Notes: generated by a model from the letters alone, not told the origin. 28,211 nt of DNA from Actinobacteria bacterium UBA2279 (GCA_002347365.1 DDWT01000030.1:1-28211); one strand, 5' to 3'. Numbered from the stretch's first letter, positions 1 to 6,898 are shown. A program made the numbers and translations.

Positions 1-25
1 GACACCAAGGATGCGCTGGTTAGGC
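1..25 (-). other. Partial attC site at window edge (end of cassette 1)
   Basis: Read on the - strand, the outer box GCCTAAC (25-19) is followed by a 2-base spacer and GCGCATCC (16-9), the same order and spacing as in the complete site at 944-1046. The rest of the site lies outside the window. The TAA stop of the 20-907 gene falls inside the outer box, as is common for cassette genes. Only half of the inverted repeat can be seen. Confidence 0.6.
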
Positions 26-907
26 CCCCGCCGGTGGGGTCACATCGCCAACACGGCGAACCACCTCATCGAGTGTCACACGAGTGAGGTCCACAAGTTC
101 GTCAATTACGTCGCCGCAGTAGACGTCCAGCCTCTGACCTGACGGCATCTTGGGCAAATCAATCGTCGCATCTGGACCACCGTGATACTGGTTCTCTACG
201 AAGTAGGTGAAACCCTCAAGCTCAGACACATGCGTGACGGTGTCACGCAGCTCCTTCAACTCCTGAATCCACTTACGACGAGCCGTATCGAGTGTCTCGT
301 GAAGCGCAGGCTCATCGTCACGAATGGCTTCTAGGACTGCGCCACCCGCGATTTGCCCCTTGCCCCTGAACATGTCGAACTGGGACATCGAGGGGACCAC
401 TGGCGCTAACACTCGCACCAATGCATCTACTGCAGTCTTTGCCTGGAAGAGAAACGCCTCCGTCTCGTAGAGCAACACTTCATTCCGGCGTACAAAGGCC
501 GCCCCGGACTGCGCCCTATGCTCTTTCGAGTATCTTTCAATCTGGCGGTCAATCTCCGCACGAATAGCTCGCCGATGATAGTCGGCCGCACGACATTTGT
601 GCTGACAATCGCGCACGCGCTCAACAAGTTCAGGCGTTGCCTTGAGCGTTTGAAGATACGGAGTAAACGCCTCTCTGAGCTCAGCATCAGGCTGGTCCGC
701 GTTCTCTACGTGAACCTGCAACCAAATAGAGCCTGGTCTCTCCACCCATTCGCCATTTGGTCCGCCCTCGAAGTGAGTGTTCTTCGGCTCTCCCTCGAGT
801 GGCCGCGCTGGCACGGCAATCCCCTTCACCCTTGGCAGACAGCAGTGCTTGTACTTCCTGCCACTGTTGCATGGGCACGGATCGTTCCTGCCAGGCTCCC
901 GATTCAC
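20..907 (-). CDS. SEC-C motif protein with HEPN-like RxxxxH motif (cassette gene)
   Basis: This 295-residue protein starts with GTG and has the purine-rich GGGGGAG just upstream. The N-terminus carries a SEC-C zinc-binding motif (C11-x-C13 ... H21-C22), as in the tail of SecA and in many small accessory proteins. The middle is charged and helical. A segment near residues 150-165 (QAKTAVDAL) and the motif RDTVTH (R221, H226) resemble a HEPN domain, whose RNase members use R-x4-6-H. No exact family is recognised. The gene fills cassette 1: its start lies about 37 bp past the attC at 944-1046 and its stop sits in the next attC. HEPN membership is inferred from the motif plus surrounding helices. 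If correct, an RNA-cleaving toxin or phage-defence role is plausible. The SEC-C assignment is much firmer. Confidence 0.8.
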   Translation of the reverse strand: MNREPGRNDPCPCNSGRKYKHCCLPRVKGIAVPARPLEGEPKNTHFEGGPNGEWVERPGSIWLQVHVENADQPDAELREAFTPYLQTLKATPELVERVRDCQHKCRAADYHRRAIRAEIDRQIERYSKEHRAQSGAAFVRRNEVLLYETEAFLFQAKTAVDALVRVLAPVVPSMSQFDMFRGKGQIAGGAVLEAIRDDEPALHETLDTARRKWIQELKELRDTVTHVSELEGFTYFVENQYHGGPDATIDLPKMPSGQRLDVYCGDVIDELVDLTRVTLDEVVRRVGDVTPPAGA

Positions 908-943
908 GACTCCCCCAAGATGCCCACTCGTTGAAACCGGTGG

Positions 944-1046
944 GCCTAACGCATTTGCGCATCACCCGCAAACCGCGGCCGGTGCGCTCCTGTGTTAGCG
1001 TACCGCTTCGTGCCGCGGTTTGTCGGCGTGGATGCGCGGGTTAGCG
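944..1046 (-). other. attC recombination site between cassettes 1 and 2
   Basis: On the - strand the order is CGCTAAC (1046-1040), CC, GCGCATCC (1037-1030), a long central part, GATGCGC (963-957), AAATGC, GTTAGGC (950-944). The inner arms contain a perfect 10-bp stem, AAACCGCGGC at 970-979 against GCCGCGGTTT at 1012-1021. One unpaired C (a G at 1030 on the + strand) breaks the pairing next to the inner box on one arm only, like the extrahelical base that orients attC sites. A further copy of GTTAGCG lies inside the loop at 994-1000. Total length of 103 bp is within the attC range. Confidence 0.7.
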
Positions 1047-1107
1047 CTCCGTCGATTGTCACTCACGACTGCTAAAGTGGTTACAGGTTGAACTAGGGGG
1101 AGGCCAA

Positions 1108-2073
1108 GTGGCCAATTCGAACTACAGGTCGCTCAACGCATTGATGCGGCACATACGCCAGACCAGCGGTATTAAGATCGCCGGAAGCGCTGACAAGAAG
1201 ACGCTTGCTCAAGTTGGCTACTTCCATGGCTACAAGGGATACCGATACGAAGGGCACGTCGCCAAGCGCATACCCTACGTGACATTCGCCGAACTTCGAG
1301 CGGTCATCCGATTCGACACTCAGATCAAGGGTCTCCTCTACCCGATGCTCATGAATCTAGAGATGTCGATGAAGAACCTGGCGTTGGTCGAGATTCTCGA
1401 TGAAGCGGACTCCAGCCGCTTGAACGATGTCTACGCTCGACTGATGCCCGGCACGAAGAAGGGTAAGCGAGCTGGCAAGTTGGAGGTGATACACCAGAGC
1501 AACGATGTCTTGCTGCGTTCGTACAAGCGCAACAACGCCATCGTGAGGCACTACTACGACTCACCGGATGAAGTGGTGCCCGTATGGGCGCTGATGGAGG
1601 TCATCACCTTGGGGCACTTCGCCCGCCTTCTTGAGCAACTGTGTGACCCGGTAGTGTCCAAGATCGCTGATCGCTGGGGCTTGCAGCGTCGTGACGCAGA
1701 TCTGGTGCCGCACATTGTCTTCGCATTAACGGATCTCCGGAACTGCGTTGCACACAATGGCATCGCGTTTGACACGCGCTTCAAGACCGCATCGATACGA
1801 CGACAGGTACCCAGCCTGCTGGTCAGAGAGATAGGGTTCCCGGCCAACGTGAAGGTGACCTTTGAGACGATGACTGACTACCTGGCGCTGGCGGTATACC
1901 TCGCCTGCTGCTTTGGATTCCCGAAGAGGGACATACGCGCGCTGCTACGGCAATACACCGTTCTGGCAGATGACCTCAGGGCAAGCGTGCCCCTAGGTGT
2001 GTTCGACACCATCGTTCATACGGACCATCGAGCGAAGCTGCAGCACCTTGAGCAATGGGTGCGAGCCGTGTAG
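1108..2073 (+). CDS. Abi_2 family (AbiD/AbiF-like) HEPN abortive infection protein
   Basis: The 321-residue product matches the Abi-like layout: a GYKGYRY segment near residues 41-47 (the family's G-Y-R-Y region), a helical stretch with FDTQIKGLLYPMLMNLEMSMK (69-89), VPVWALMEVITLGHFARLL (157-175), and near residue 211 the HEPN motif RNCVAHN (R211, H216). Family members cause abortive infection of phage-infected cells, and HEPN domains with R-x4-H are typically RNases. The start is GTG with AGGGGGAGG upstream. The gene lies antisense to the presumed cassette direction, so it probably has its own promoter. TTGTCA at 1056 is a weak -35 candidate with no good -10. A candidate small RNA and a terminator follow directly. 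Family call is firm; activity is inferred. Confidence 0.85.
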   Translation: MANSNYRSLNALMRHIRQTSGIKIAGSADKKTLAQVGYFHGYKGYRYEGHVAKRIPYVTFAELRAVIRFDTQIKGLLYPMLMNLEMSMKNLALVEILDEADSSRLNDVYARLMPGTKKGKRAGKLEVIHQSNDVLLRSYKRNNAIVRHYYDSPDEVVPVWALMEVITLGHFARLLEQLCDPVVSKIADRWGLQRRDADLVPHIVFALTDLRNCVAHNGIAFDTRFKTASIRRQVPSLLVREIGFPANVKVTFETMTDYLALAVYLACCFGFPKRDIRALLRQYTVLADDLRASVPLGVFDTIVHTDHRAKLQHLEQWVRAV

Positions 2074-2099
2074 ACGGTTCTGTGTCAACGGGGTATATT
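2071..2099 (+). promoter_or_regulatory. Candidate sigma70-type promoter for small RNA downstream of the abi gene
   Basis: TAGACG at 2071-2076 and TATATT at 2094-2099 are separated by 17 bases. The -10 is close to consensus and the -35 matches four of six positions. The predicted start near 2106 would make a transcript of about 65 bases ending at the terminator. It overlaps the abi stop codon, so abi mRNA could also read through. Prediction from sequence only. Confidence 0.4.
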
Positions 2100-2105
2100 C
2101 TGCTT

Positions 2106-2172
2106 AGAATTGCGGTGCACCCCCGCGGGGGCCACCTGAAACGGCCGGATGATTCCGGCCGTTTTCCTTTTC
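2106..2172 (+). ncRNA. Candidate small structured RNA downstream of the abi gene
   Basis: The stretch has no ORF but folds into two adjacent hairpins. The first pairs GGTG (2114-2117) with CACC (2133-2136) and a C-run (2120-2124) with a G-run (2127-2131). The second is the terminator stem at 2140-2163. A promoter-like element precedes it. AbiF-type HEPN proteins have recently been reported to pair with adjacent non-coding RNA antitoxins (from memory). This RNA sits where such an antitoxin could lie, but it could equally be the mRNA 3' end. Confidence 0.35.
2140..2172 (+). terminator. Rho-independent terminator after the abi gene
   Basis: A perfect 9-bp stem AACGGCCGG/CCGGCCGTT (2140-2148, 2155-2163) with a 6-base loop is followed by the T-rich tract TTTTCCTTTT (2161-2170). 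It ends transcription in the + direction inside cassette 2, just before the next attC site. Confidence 0.85.
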
Positions 2173-2183
2173 TCCGGAGGTAG

Positions 2184-2270
2184 CGCTAACGTATTTGCGC
2201 GTCAGCTGCGGCTTCCGCGCCTCTCTTCACTCTATCGCTTCTGGCCGTCTGCTGGACGCGCGGGTTAGCG
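2184..2270 (-). other. attC recombination site between cassettes 2 and 3
   Basis: On the - strand the order is CGCTAAC (2270-2264), CC, GCGCGTCC, a variable centre, GACGCGC, AAATAC, GTTAGCG (2190-2184). The spacers and box order match the site at 944-1046 almost exactly while the centre is unrelated, which is the expected pattern for attC sites of one array. The unpaired extra base is on the same arm as in the first site. Length is 87 bp. Confidence 0.7.
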
Positions 2271-2493
2271 TGCGCCCACAGCAAAGGCAACCGGTCTGTG
2301 GCGCCGCGTGCGCCAACGACCTTCCCTGCTCAAGGATCCGCTTCCCCAAAGACCCACCCGCTTGCCGCACCGGCGCCGCCGGTAGTCTCACATCCCCCGA
2401 GACCTCACCTGCTGCGATGCCTGCCGAGAACCGAACACTCCCTGGTGGAGCCCTTACCTCATGCCGACTCTTGATGCGTGCGGTCCGGAGCAA
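2227..2493 (-). CDS. Doubtful small ORF in cassette 3
   Basis: This 88-codon ORF starts at TTG 13 bases after the outer box at 2506-2512 and ends inside the attC at 2184-2270. It has no clear ribosome binding site, is rich in Arg, Ala and Gly, and resembles no family I know. Its C-terminal residues are just the translated attC arm. The cassette (about 240 bp) may instead be non-coding. Listed because it is the only ORF that fits the cassette in the array direction. Confidence 0.15.
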   Translation of the reverse strand: MLRTARIKSRHEVRAPPGSVRFSAGIAAGEVSGDVRLPAAPVRQAGGSLGKRILEQGRSLAHAAPQTGCLCCGRTLTRASSRRPEAIE

Positions 2494-2505
2494 GGTCGGC
2501 TGTCA

Positions 2506-2607
2506 CGCTAACCCCTGATTCTGCAGTCTGTGTAACTCGATATCCGCACGGTATCGCAGTCTGCATACGCATGTATGCGGCTGCGCGGCTTGCAGAATCC
2601 TCCAGCG
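2506..2607 (-). other. Decayed attC or attI-like end of the cassette array, then ndh leader
   Basis: CGCTAAC at 2506-2512 (GTTAGCG on the - strand) is the last outer box. Beyond it lies a perfect 9-bp inverted repeat, GATTCTGCA at 2517-2525 with TGCAGAATC at 2591-2599. It encloses two small hairpins (CGATA/TATCG at about 2537-2555, GCATAC/GTATGC at 2562-2577). The far end reads TCCAGCG (2601-2607) where GTTAGCG would be expected, so the outer box there has decayed or the site is not attC. The inner boxes also differ from the other two sites. The remaining bases up to 2731 hold the leader of the next gene; I see no convincing promoter or ORF there. Confidence 0.35.
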
Positions 2608-2731
2608 CCACCCTACACCCTCGGCCTTCACTCCCGCCAGTTCTCGCTCGGCATCTGTTCTCGGCACCCGTAGTAGCTCCTCGCGTGGGCTATTCGGGTA
2701 CCATCACAGGAGGTCCCGCGAAAGGAGCCCC

Positions 2732-4006
2732 ATGCAACAAGCACCATCATCTTCGTGTGCGACACCGGGCGTCACTCGGCGGATCGTCATTGCCGGTGGC
2801 GGCTACGCCGGCACGACGCTCGCGGTCAATCTCGGCAGGAAGCTCAAAGGCGTCCCGGACGTGGAGGTCATGCTCATCGAGCCCAACCCCTGCCAGCAGG
2901 CGCTGTCTGAACTCGACCTCGTCGCCGTAGGACCGGCTCGCTCGGAGTTCTGCGAGCTGTGGCACCCTACCGTCTTCAAAGACCTGCCCGTCACCGTTTG
3001 CTACAACCGCGTGGACGCGGTGCATCCGGAGCGGCACGTCGTCACGGTGGGTCCGCGCGGTGAGGCCACCGAGGAGGTCGCGTACTGGCGGCTCGCCATC
3101 GCCACCGGCGCCATCGCGTTCGTCCCGCCGGTTCCCGGTCTCAAAGAGCACGCGGTCACCATGTGGTCTGTCGCCGACGCGCAGGAGCTGCAGCGCCGCG
3201 GCGAGGCGCAGTTCCGCGTGGCTGCCACCCTCAAAGACCCCGCTCAGCGCGCACGCGCGCTCTCGTTCACCGTCATCGGCGGCGGCGCCACCGGCATCGA
3301 GATCGTCGGGACGCTGGCACAGCTGCTGCCCAAGCGCATGCGCGCCTTCGGGCTGGACCCGGCAGACCTGCGGGTCCGCCTCATCGAAGGCCGTCCTGAC
3401 ATCCTGTTCGACCTGGGGCCCAAGTTGCGCGAGCGCGCCAAGCGTCGCCTGGCCAAGCTCGGCGTGGAACTGTTCACCGGCTCGATGGTCTCAAGCGTGG
3501 AGGCTGACGCCGTCCATCTCGCAGACGGCACCGTGGTCGACTCCTCGGTCCTCGTCTTCTGCGGCGGCGCCAAGGCCGATCCCGACGCCGTGGGCTGGGG
3601 GCTGGAAGCGGACCCCGGCGGACGGCTGCTCACCTCGGCAGTTTGTAAATCGCCGGTGCATGACGACATCTACATCGTGGGTGACGTCGCGGCCTTCCGC
3701 GACCCGGAAACCAAGAAGACCATCCCCATGCTGGCGCAGTTCGCCATCCGCGAGGCGGAACACACGGCGGGCAACATCATCCGCGAGGTGCGGGGCGAGG
3801 CGCCCACGCCGTTCATGCCCACCATGCACGGCGAGTTCGTGAGCGTCGGCCCCAGTTGGGGTGTGGGTTGGATGTTCGGCATGAACTTGTCAGGACTCCC
3901 CGCTATCATCATGAAAAGGCTCACGTACGTATTGTACTGGTGGCAGGTGGGCGGCATCCCGCTGGCGGTCAAGCGGCTGCGCGAGATGCTGGGAATGCAG
4001 CGCTGA
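2732..4006 (+). CDS. ndh: Type II NADH dehydrogenase (NDH-2 like FAD oxidoreductase)
   Basis: This 424-residue flavoprotein likely passes electrons from NADH to quinone at the inner face of the membrane without pumping protons. It has two Rossmann motifs, GGGYAG near residues 22-27 for FAD and GGGATG near 183-188 for NAD(P)H, and the second FAD contact IVGDVA near 314-319. The C-terminal segment (VGWMFGMNLSGLPAIIMKR and on) is hydrophobic and amphipathic, as expected for membrane attachment. Start ATG has AAAGGAG four bases upstream. The N-terminal 15 residues precede the FAD fold and are unconserved-looking. A sulfide:quinone oxidoreductase is less likely, as the length and C-terminus fit NDH-2 better. 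The next gene follows 16 bases after the stop and may be co-transcribed. Confidence 0.85.
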   Translation: MQQAPSSSCATPGVTRRIVIAGGGYAGTTLAVNLGRKLKGVPDVEVMLIEPNPCQQALSELDLVAVGPARSEFCELWHPTVFKDLPVTVCYNRVDAVHPERHVVTVGPRGEATEEVAYWRLAIATGAIAFVPPVPGLKEHAVTMWSVADAQELQRRGEAQFRVAATLKDPAQRARALSFTVIGGGATGIEIVGTLAQLLPKRMRAFGLDPADLRVRLIEGRPDILFDLGPKLRERAKRRLAKLGVELFTGSMVSSVEADAVHLADGTVVDSSVLVFCGGAKADPDAVGWGLEADPGGRLLTSAVCKSPVHDDIYIVGDVAAFRDPETKKTIPMLAQFAIREAEHTAGNIIREVRGEAPTPFMPTMHGEFVSVGPSWGVGWMFGMNLSGLPAIIMKRLTYVLYWWQVGGIPLAVKRLREMLGMQR

Positions 4007-4022
4007 TGGGAAAGGGAGCCTG

Positions 4023-4871
4023 ATGGCGAGCAGGACGATACCGCGGGCCGAGTTCGGGATCTGCGGAGGCAGCGGCACACTCTCGTTCGCGTTCCCCGCA
4101 GGGCTGGCCGACGAGCGCGTCAACGTCGTGGCCGACAACCTCGTCTTCGACACACCCTTCGGACGCTCCCCCGCGTTCACGCACTTCAGCATAGAGGGTC
4201 CGCTTGGCATCCGGCACGCACTCGCGGTCAAGATGCACGGCTGGCGCCGCAATGTGAGGCGCGCCGATGCGTCGCTGCAGGTCTTCTGGGTGTTTTCCGA
4301 GTCCGGTGTCCGCAAGGTCATCGCCGACGGCGGCGTGGGCTCGCTCAACCACCTGCTGGACCCGCGCGACATCGTCATCCCCAACGACTTCATCGACCTC
4401 ACGATGAAGCAGGACATCTACGTGCGTGGCGATCACTTGCTCATCATGCGGCAGCCGGTCTGCCCGGATCTGTCGAAGCACCTGTACCTCTCGGCAAGTC
4501 CTGATTTCACGCGCGTGTACCGCCGCGGTACCTACCTGGTCACCGACGGCCCGCGCTTCGAGTCGCCCGCTGAGATCGACTACATGAAGCGTCTTGGCGG
4601 CGACGTCATCGGGCAGTCCTTCGCGCCCGAAGTATTCCTTGCGCGCGACATCGGCGCCTGCTACGCCGGCATCTACATCGTCGTGAACTACGGCGAGGGT
4701 GTCGTCAAAGAGTGGGAGCACGCGGAGATGAAGTCCATCTTCTTCGATGAGTCGGAGACCATCGCGCGGTGCGTGCTGGACACGGTAGCCGAGGCCGACC
4801 TGAGCGCCGCTTGCGGATGCATGGAGCTGCGCAAGCCGAGCTTGCTGGGCCTGCCGGAGGAGCCGCGATGA
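4023..4871 (+). CDS. MTAP/PNP family nucleoside phosphorylase, possibly 5'-methylthioinosine phosphorylase
   Basis: The 282-residue protein has the family 2 purine nucleoside phosphorylase layout: phosphate-site loop GICGGSGT near residue 13, GVGSLN followed by DPRDIVIPNDFIDLT, and TDGPRFESPAEI. In human MTAP the base is held by Asp220 and Asp222; the matching segment here is VVNYG, with N222 and G224. An Asn at the first position is associated with 6-oxopurine nucleosides, so methylthioinosine is a reasonable substrate. The family's conserved Met (NMTTVPE) reads GQSFAPE, so the enzyme is divergent. Its stop overlaps the start of a deaminase gene (ATGA), which would supply the inosine form. 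A role in futalosine-type menaquinone synthesis is an alternative. Start ATG is preceded by AAAGGGAG. Confidence 0.75.
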   Translation: MASRTIPRAEFGICGGSGTLSFAFPAGLADERVNVVADNLVFDTPFGRSPAFTHFSIEGPLGIRHALAVKMHGWRRNVRRADASLQVFWVFSESGVRKVIADGGVGSLNHLLDPRDIVIPNDFIDLTMKQDIYVRGDHLLIMRQPVCPDLSKHLYLSASPDFTRVYRRGTYLVTDGPRFESPAEIDYMKRLGGDVIGQSFAPEVFLARDIGACYAGIYIVVNYGEGVVKEWEHAEMKSIFFDESETIARCVLDTVAEADLSAACGCMELRKPSLLGLPEEPR

Positions 4872-6169
4872 TCATCTCCGGCGACTGGGCGATCCTCCCG
4901 GGCGTCAAGACGCTGGAGCACGGTGCGGTCCACATGAACGGCAGTCGTATCGCCGAGGTAGGGACGAAAGACGCCCTCGTGGCGAAGTACCCGGAAGCGA
5001 TCTTGCGGCACCATCCCCACTGCGTCATCATGCCGGGCCTGGTCAACGCCCACACGCATCTCGCGCTGACCGCGCTGCACGGCGTCGTTCCTCTCACCGG
5101 TGAGTTCGACTCCTGGATCGATCACATCACACGCGCGGTACTCGCCCTCGACGGCAACGACTTCGCGGCATCGGCGGCGAGCGGAGCCACCGACTGCCTC
5201 CTGAACGGCGTGACGCTCGTGGGTGACATCGTCTACGGCGCCGAATCGCCGGCCGCTGCGGGCGATATCGGACTAGGAGGCGTGTTCTTCTGGGAGGTGC
5301 TCGGCATCACGCCGGCCGAGCTCCCCGACACGCTCGCCCGCATCGAGTTCCCCGCAACGCCCGCCGACCAGTGCCCTTCACGCACGCGCTGCGGGCTCTC
5401 CCCGCACGCGCCGTACTCCTCCGGCCCCGACCTCCTGCGTGCCATGAAGCGCACCGCCACCGACCTTGGTGTGGACTTCGTCATCCACGCCGCCGAGTCG
5501 CCCGCCGAGATGCAGCTGCTCGCCAGTGGCGACGGCCCCTTCGCGGCCAAGGCCAAGCGCCTTGCCCACGGCTTCCAGGCACCCGGCGCAGGCGCCATAC
5601 GCTATCTCGACAGCCTTGGCGTGCTGGACGACGCGGTCGTCGTCCACTGCGTGCACCTGCTGCCCGGCGAGGCCCATCTTCTGGCCGACAAAGCCCGCGG
5701 CGTGGTCCTCTGCCCGCGCTCCAACGCACTGCTCGGCAACGGAAGGGCGCCCGTGCGGGCACTGCTGGACGCGGAAGTGAAGCTCGCGCTGGGGACGGAC
5801 TCGGCTGCATCCAATGACGACCTGAACCTGTTTGCAGAGGCCCGGGCGCTCCAGGCACTCGAGCCACGGCTCACGACGGCCCGCCTCATCAGGATGATGA
5901 CCGAGGACGGCGCCGACGTTCTGGGCCTGGGCGAGCACTTCGGACGTCTGGCTCCGGGCTACAACGCGGACATCATCGCTGTCGAGGTGGGCGACACCGG
6001 ACACCCCCTTGAAGCTCTCCTCGCCCTGGGTGATCCGGCACGCATCCGGATGGTCGTCTCGGGGGGCGTCGCTCGAGCGTTGGGCGGCATGCCCACGTTC
6101 TCCACCATCCCCATACGAAACGCAGCCGCCCAGGTCACCTCGAAGGCGGCCCGGGCGGTCAGAGACTAG
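4868..6169 (+). CDS. mtaD: Amidohydrolase, 5'-methylthioadenosine/S-adenosylhomocysteine deaminase type
   Basis: The 433-residue enzyme belongs to the metal-dependent amidohydrolases of the MtaD/SsnA/TrzN group. Metal ligands and catalytic residues are visible: NAHTH (H62, H64), IHAAES (H207, E210), VVHCVH (H260) and LGTDS (D311). It probably deaminates the adenine of methylthioadenosine or S-adenosylhomocysteine in the cytosol. The ATG at 4868 overlaps the upstream phosphorylase stop, which indicates translational coupling and a two-step path: deamination, then phosphorolysis to hypoxanthine and a sugar phosphate. Aminodeoxyfutalosine deaminases belong to the same group and cannot be ruled out. 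An upstream in-frame extension to 4769 exists but overlaps the previous gene and lacks a better start. Confidence 0.85.
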   Translation: MIISGDWAILPGVKTLEHGAVHMNGSRIAEVGTKDALVAKYPEAILRHHPHCVIMPGLVNAHTHLALTALHGVVPLTGEFDSWIDHITRAVLALDGNDFAASAASGATDCLLNGVTLVGDIVYGAESPAAAGDIGLGGVFFWEVLGITPAELPDTLARIEFPATPADQCPSRTRCGLSPHAPYSSGPDLLRAMKRTATDLGVDFVIHAAESPAEMQLLASGDGPFAAKAKRLAHGFQAPGAGAIRYLDSLGVLDDAVVVHCVHLLPGEAHLLADKARGVVLCPRSNALLGNGRAPVRALLDAEVKLALGTDSAASNDDLNLFAEARALQALEPRLTTARLIRMMTEDGADVLGLGEHFGRLAPGYNADIIAVEVGDTGHPLEALLALGDPARIRMVVSGGVARALGGMPTFSTIPIRNAAAQVTSKAARAVRD

Positions 6170-6179
6170 ATTCGGGAGG

Positions 6180-6884
6180 CTAGACCTCGCCGAGATAGGT
6201 CTTGCGGACCTGCTCGTTGTGCAGGAGCTCCTTGCCGCCACCCTCAAGGGCGACGCTTCCGGTCTCAAGGACGTAGCCGCGATCCGCTACCTGCAGCGCC
6301 ATAGCGGCGTTCTGCTCGACCAGCAGGATCGTGATGCCCTCCTTGTTGATGCGCTCGATCGTCTCGAAGATGATGTCGACGATGACCGGCGCAAGGCCCA
6401 TCGAGGGCTCGTCGAGCATCAGCAGCTTCGGGCGCGCCATGAGGCCGCGACCGGTGGCCAGCATCTGCTGCTCGCCACCTGAGAGCGTGCCGCCCTTCTG
6501 GTTGCGCCGTTCCTTCAGACGCGGGAAGAGTCCGAACACCATCTCGATGTCGTCTTTGACCTCGTTGTCCTTGCGCAGGAACGCGCCCATCTCGAGGTTC
6601 TCCTCAACGGTCATCCTCGGGAAGATGTGACGTCCCTCGGGCACCTGGATGATGCCTTTGGCGGTCACCTGGTGCGCCTCGAGTCCGCGTAGATCCTCGC
6701 CCTCGAACGTGATCGACCCCTCGCGCGGCTTCAGCTGCCCGGAGATGGTTTTCAGCGTCGTGGACTTGCCAGCGCCGTTCGCGCCGATGAGCGTGACGAT
6801 CTCGCCCTCTTCAACGTTGATGCTGATGCCCTTGAGCGCCTCGATCTGGCCGTAGAACGTATGAAGGTTCTCTACTTTCAGCAC
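6180..6884 (-). CDS. livF: Branched-chain amino acid ABC transporter ATP-binding protein LivF
   Basis: This is one of the two cytoplasmic ATPases of a LIV-type importer, 234 residues, the usual length. Walker A GANGAGKST, the LivF-typical QVPEGRHIFPRMTVEENL, signature LSGGEQQ and Walker B LLMLDEPSMGLAP are all present. Translation probably starts at GTG with GGAGGGGAG six bases upstream. It is the last gene of the operon, 14 bases after livG. No terminator is apparent in the 10-base gap to the convergent amidohydrolase gene. Confidence 0.95.
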   Translation of the reverse strand: MLKVENLHTFYGQIEALKGISINVEEGEIVTLIGANGAGKSTTLKTISGQLKPREGSITFEGEDLRGLEAHQVTAKGIIQVPEGRHIFPRMTVEENLEMGAFLRKDNEVKDDIEMVFGLFPRLKERRNQKGGTLSGGEQQMLATGRGLMARPKLLMLDEPSMGLAPVIVDIIFETIERINKEGITILLVEQNAAMALQVADRGYVLETGSVALEGGGKELLHNEQVRKTYLGEV

Positions 6885-6898
6885 TTCGTTCTCCCCTC

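Larger units (their letters stand above)
1..2607 (-). mobile_element. Integron-type gene cassette array (CALIN-like, no integrase seen)
   Basis: Three consecutive units start and end with complementary heptamers: GTTAGGC at 19-25 with GCCTAAC at 944-950, GTTAGCG at 1040-1046 with CGCTAAC at 2184-2190, and GTTAGCG at 2264-2270 with CGCTAAC at 2506-2512. In integron cassettes the first bases (TTRRRY) are complementary to the outer box of the cassette's own attC, and each unit here obeys that rule. The junctions are imperfect inverted repeats with inner boxes GCGCATC/GATGCGC or GCGCGTC/GACGCGC. The extra unpaired base in each repeat and the direction of the 20-907 gene suggest the array is read on the - strand, so attI/intI would be expected to the right. 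Instead a housekeeping-type gene starts at 2732, so this may be an integrase-less cluster. Not checked by covariance search. Confidence 0.68.

Noticed and set aside
2195..2518. 107-codon + strand ORF across cassette 3
   Set aside because: It runs through the attC at 2184-2270 and into the end box, has no ribosome site, and resembles no protein.
3060..3842. 260-codon + strand ORF inside ndh
   Set aside because: It is a Ser/Arg/Pro-rich alternative frame of the NADH dehydrogenase gene, a usual artefact of high GC.
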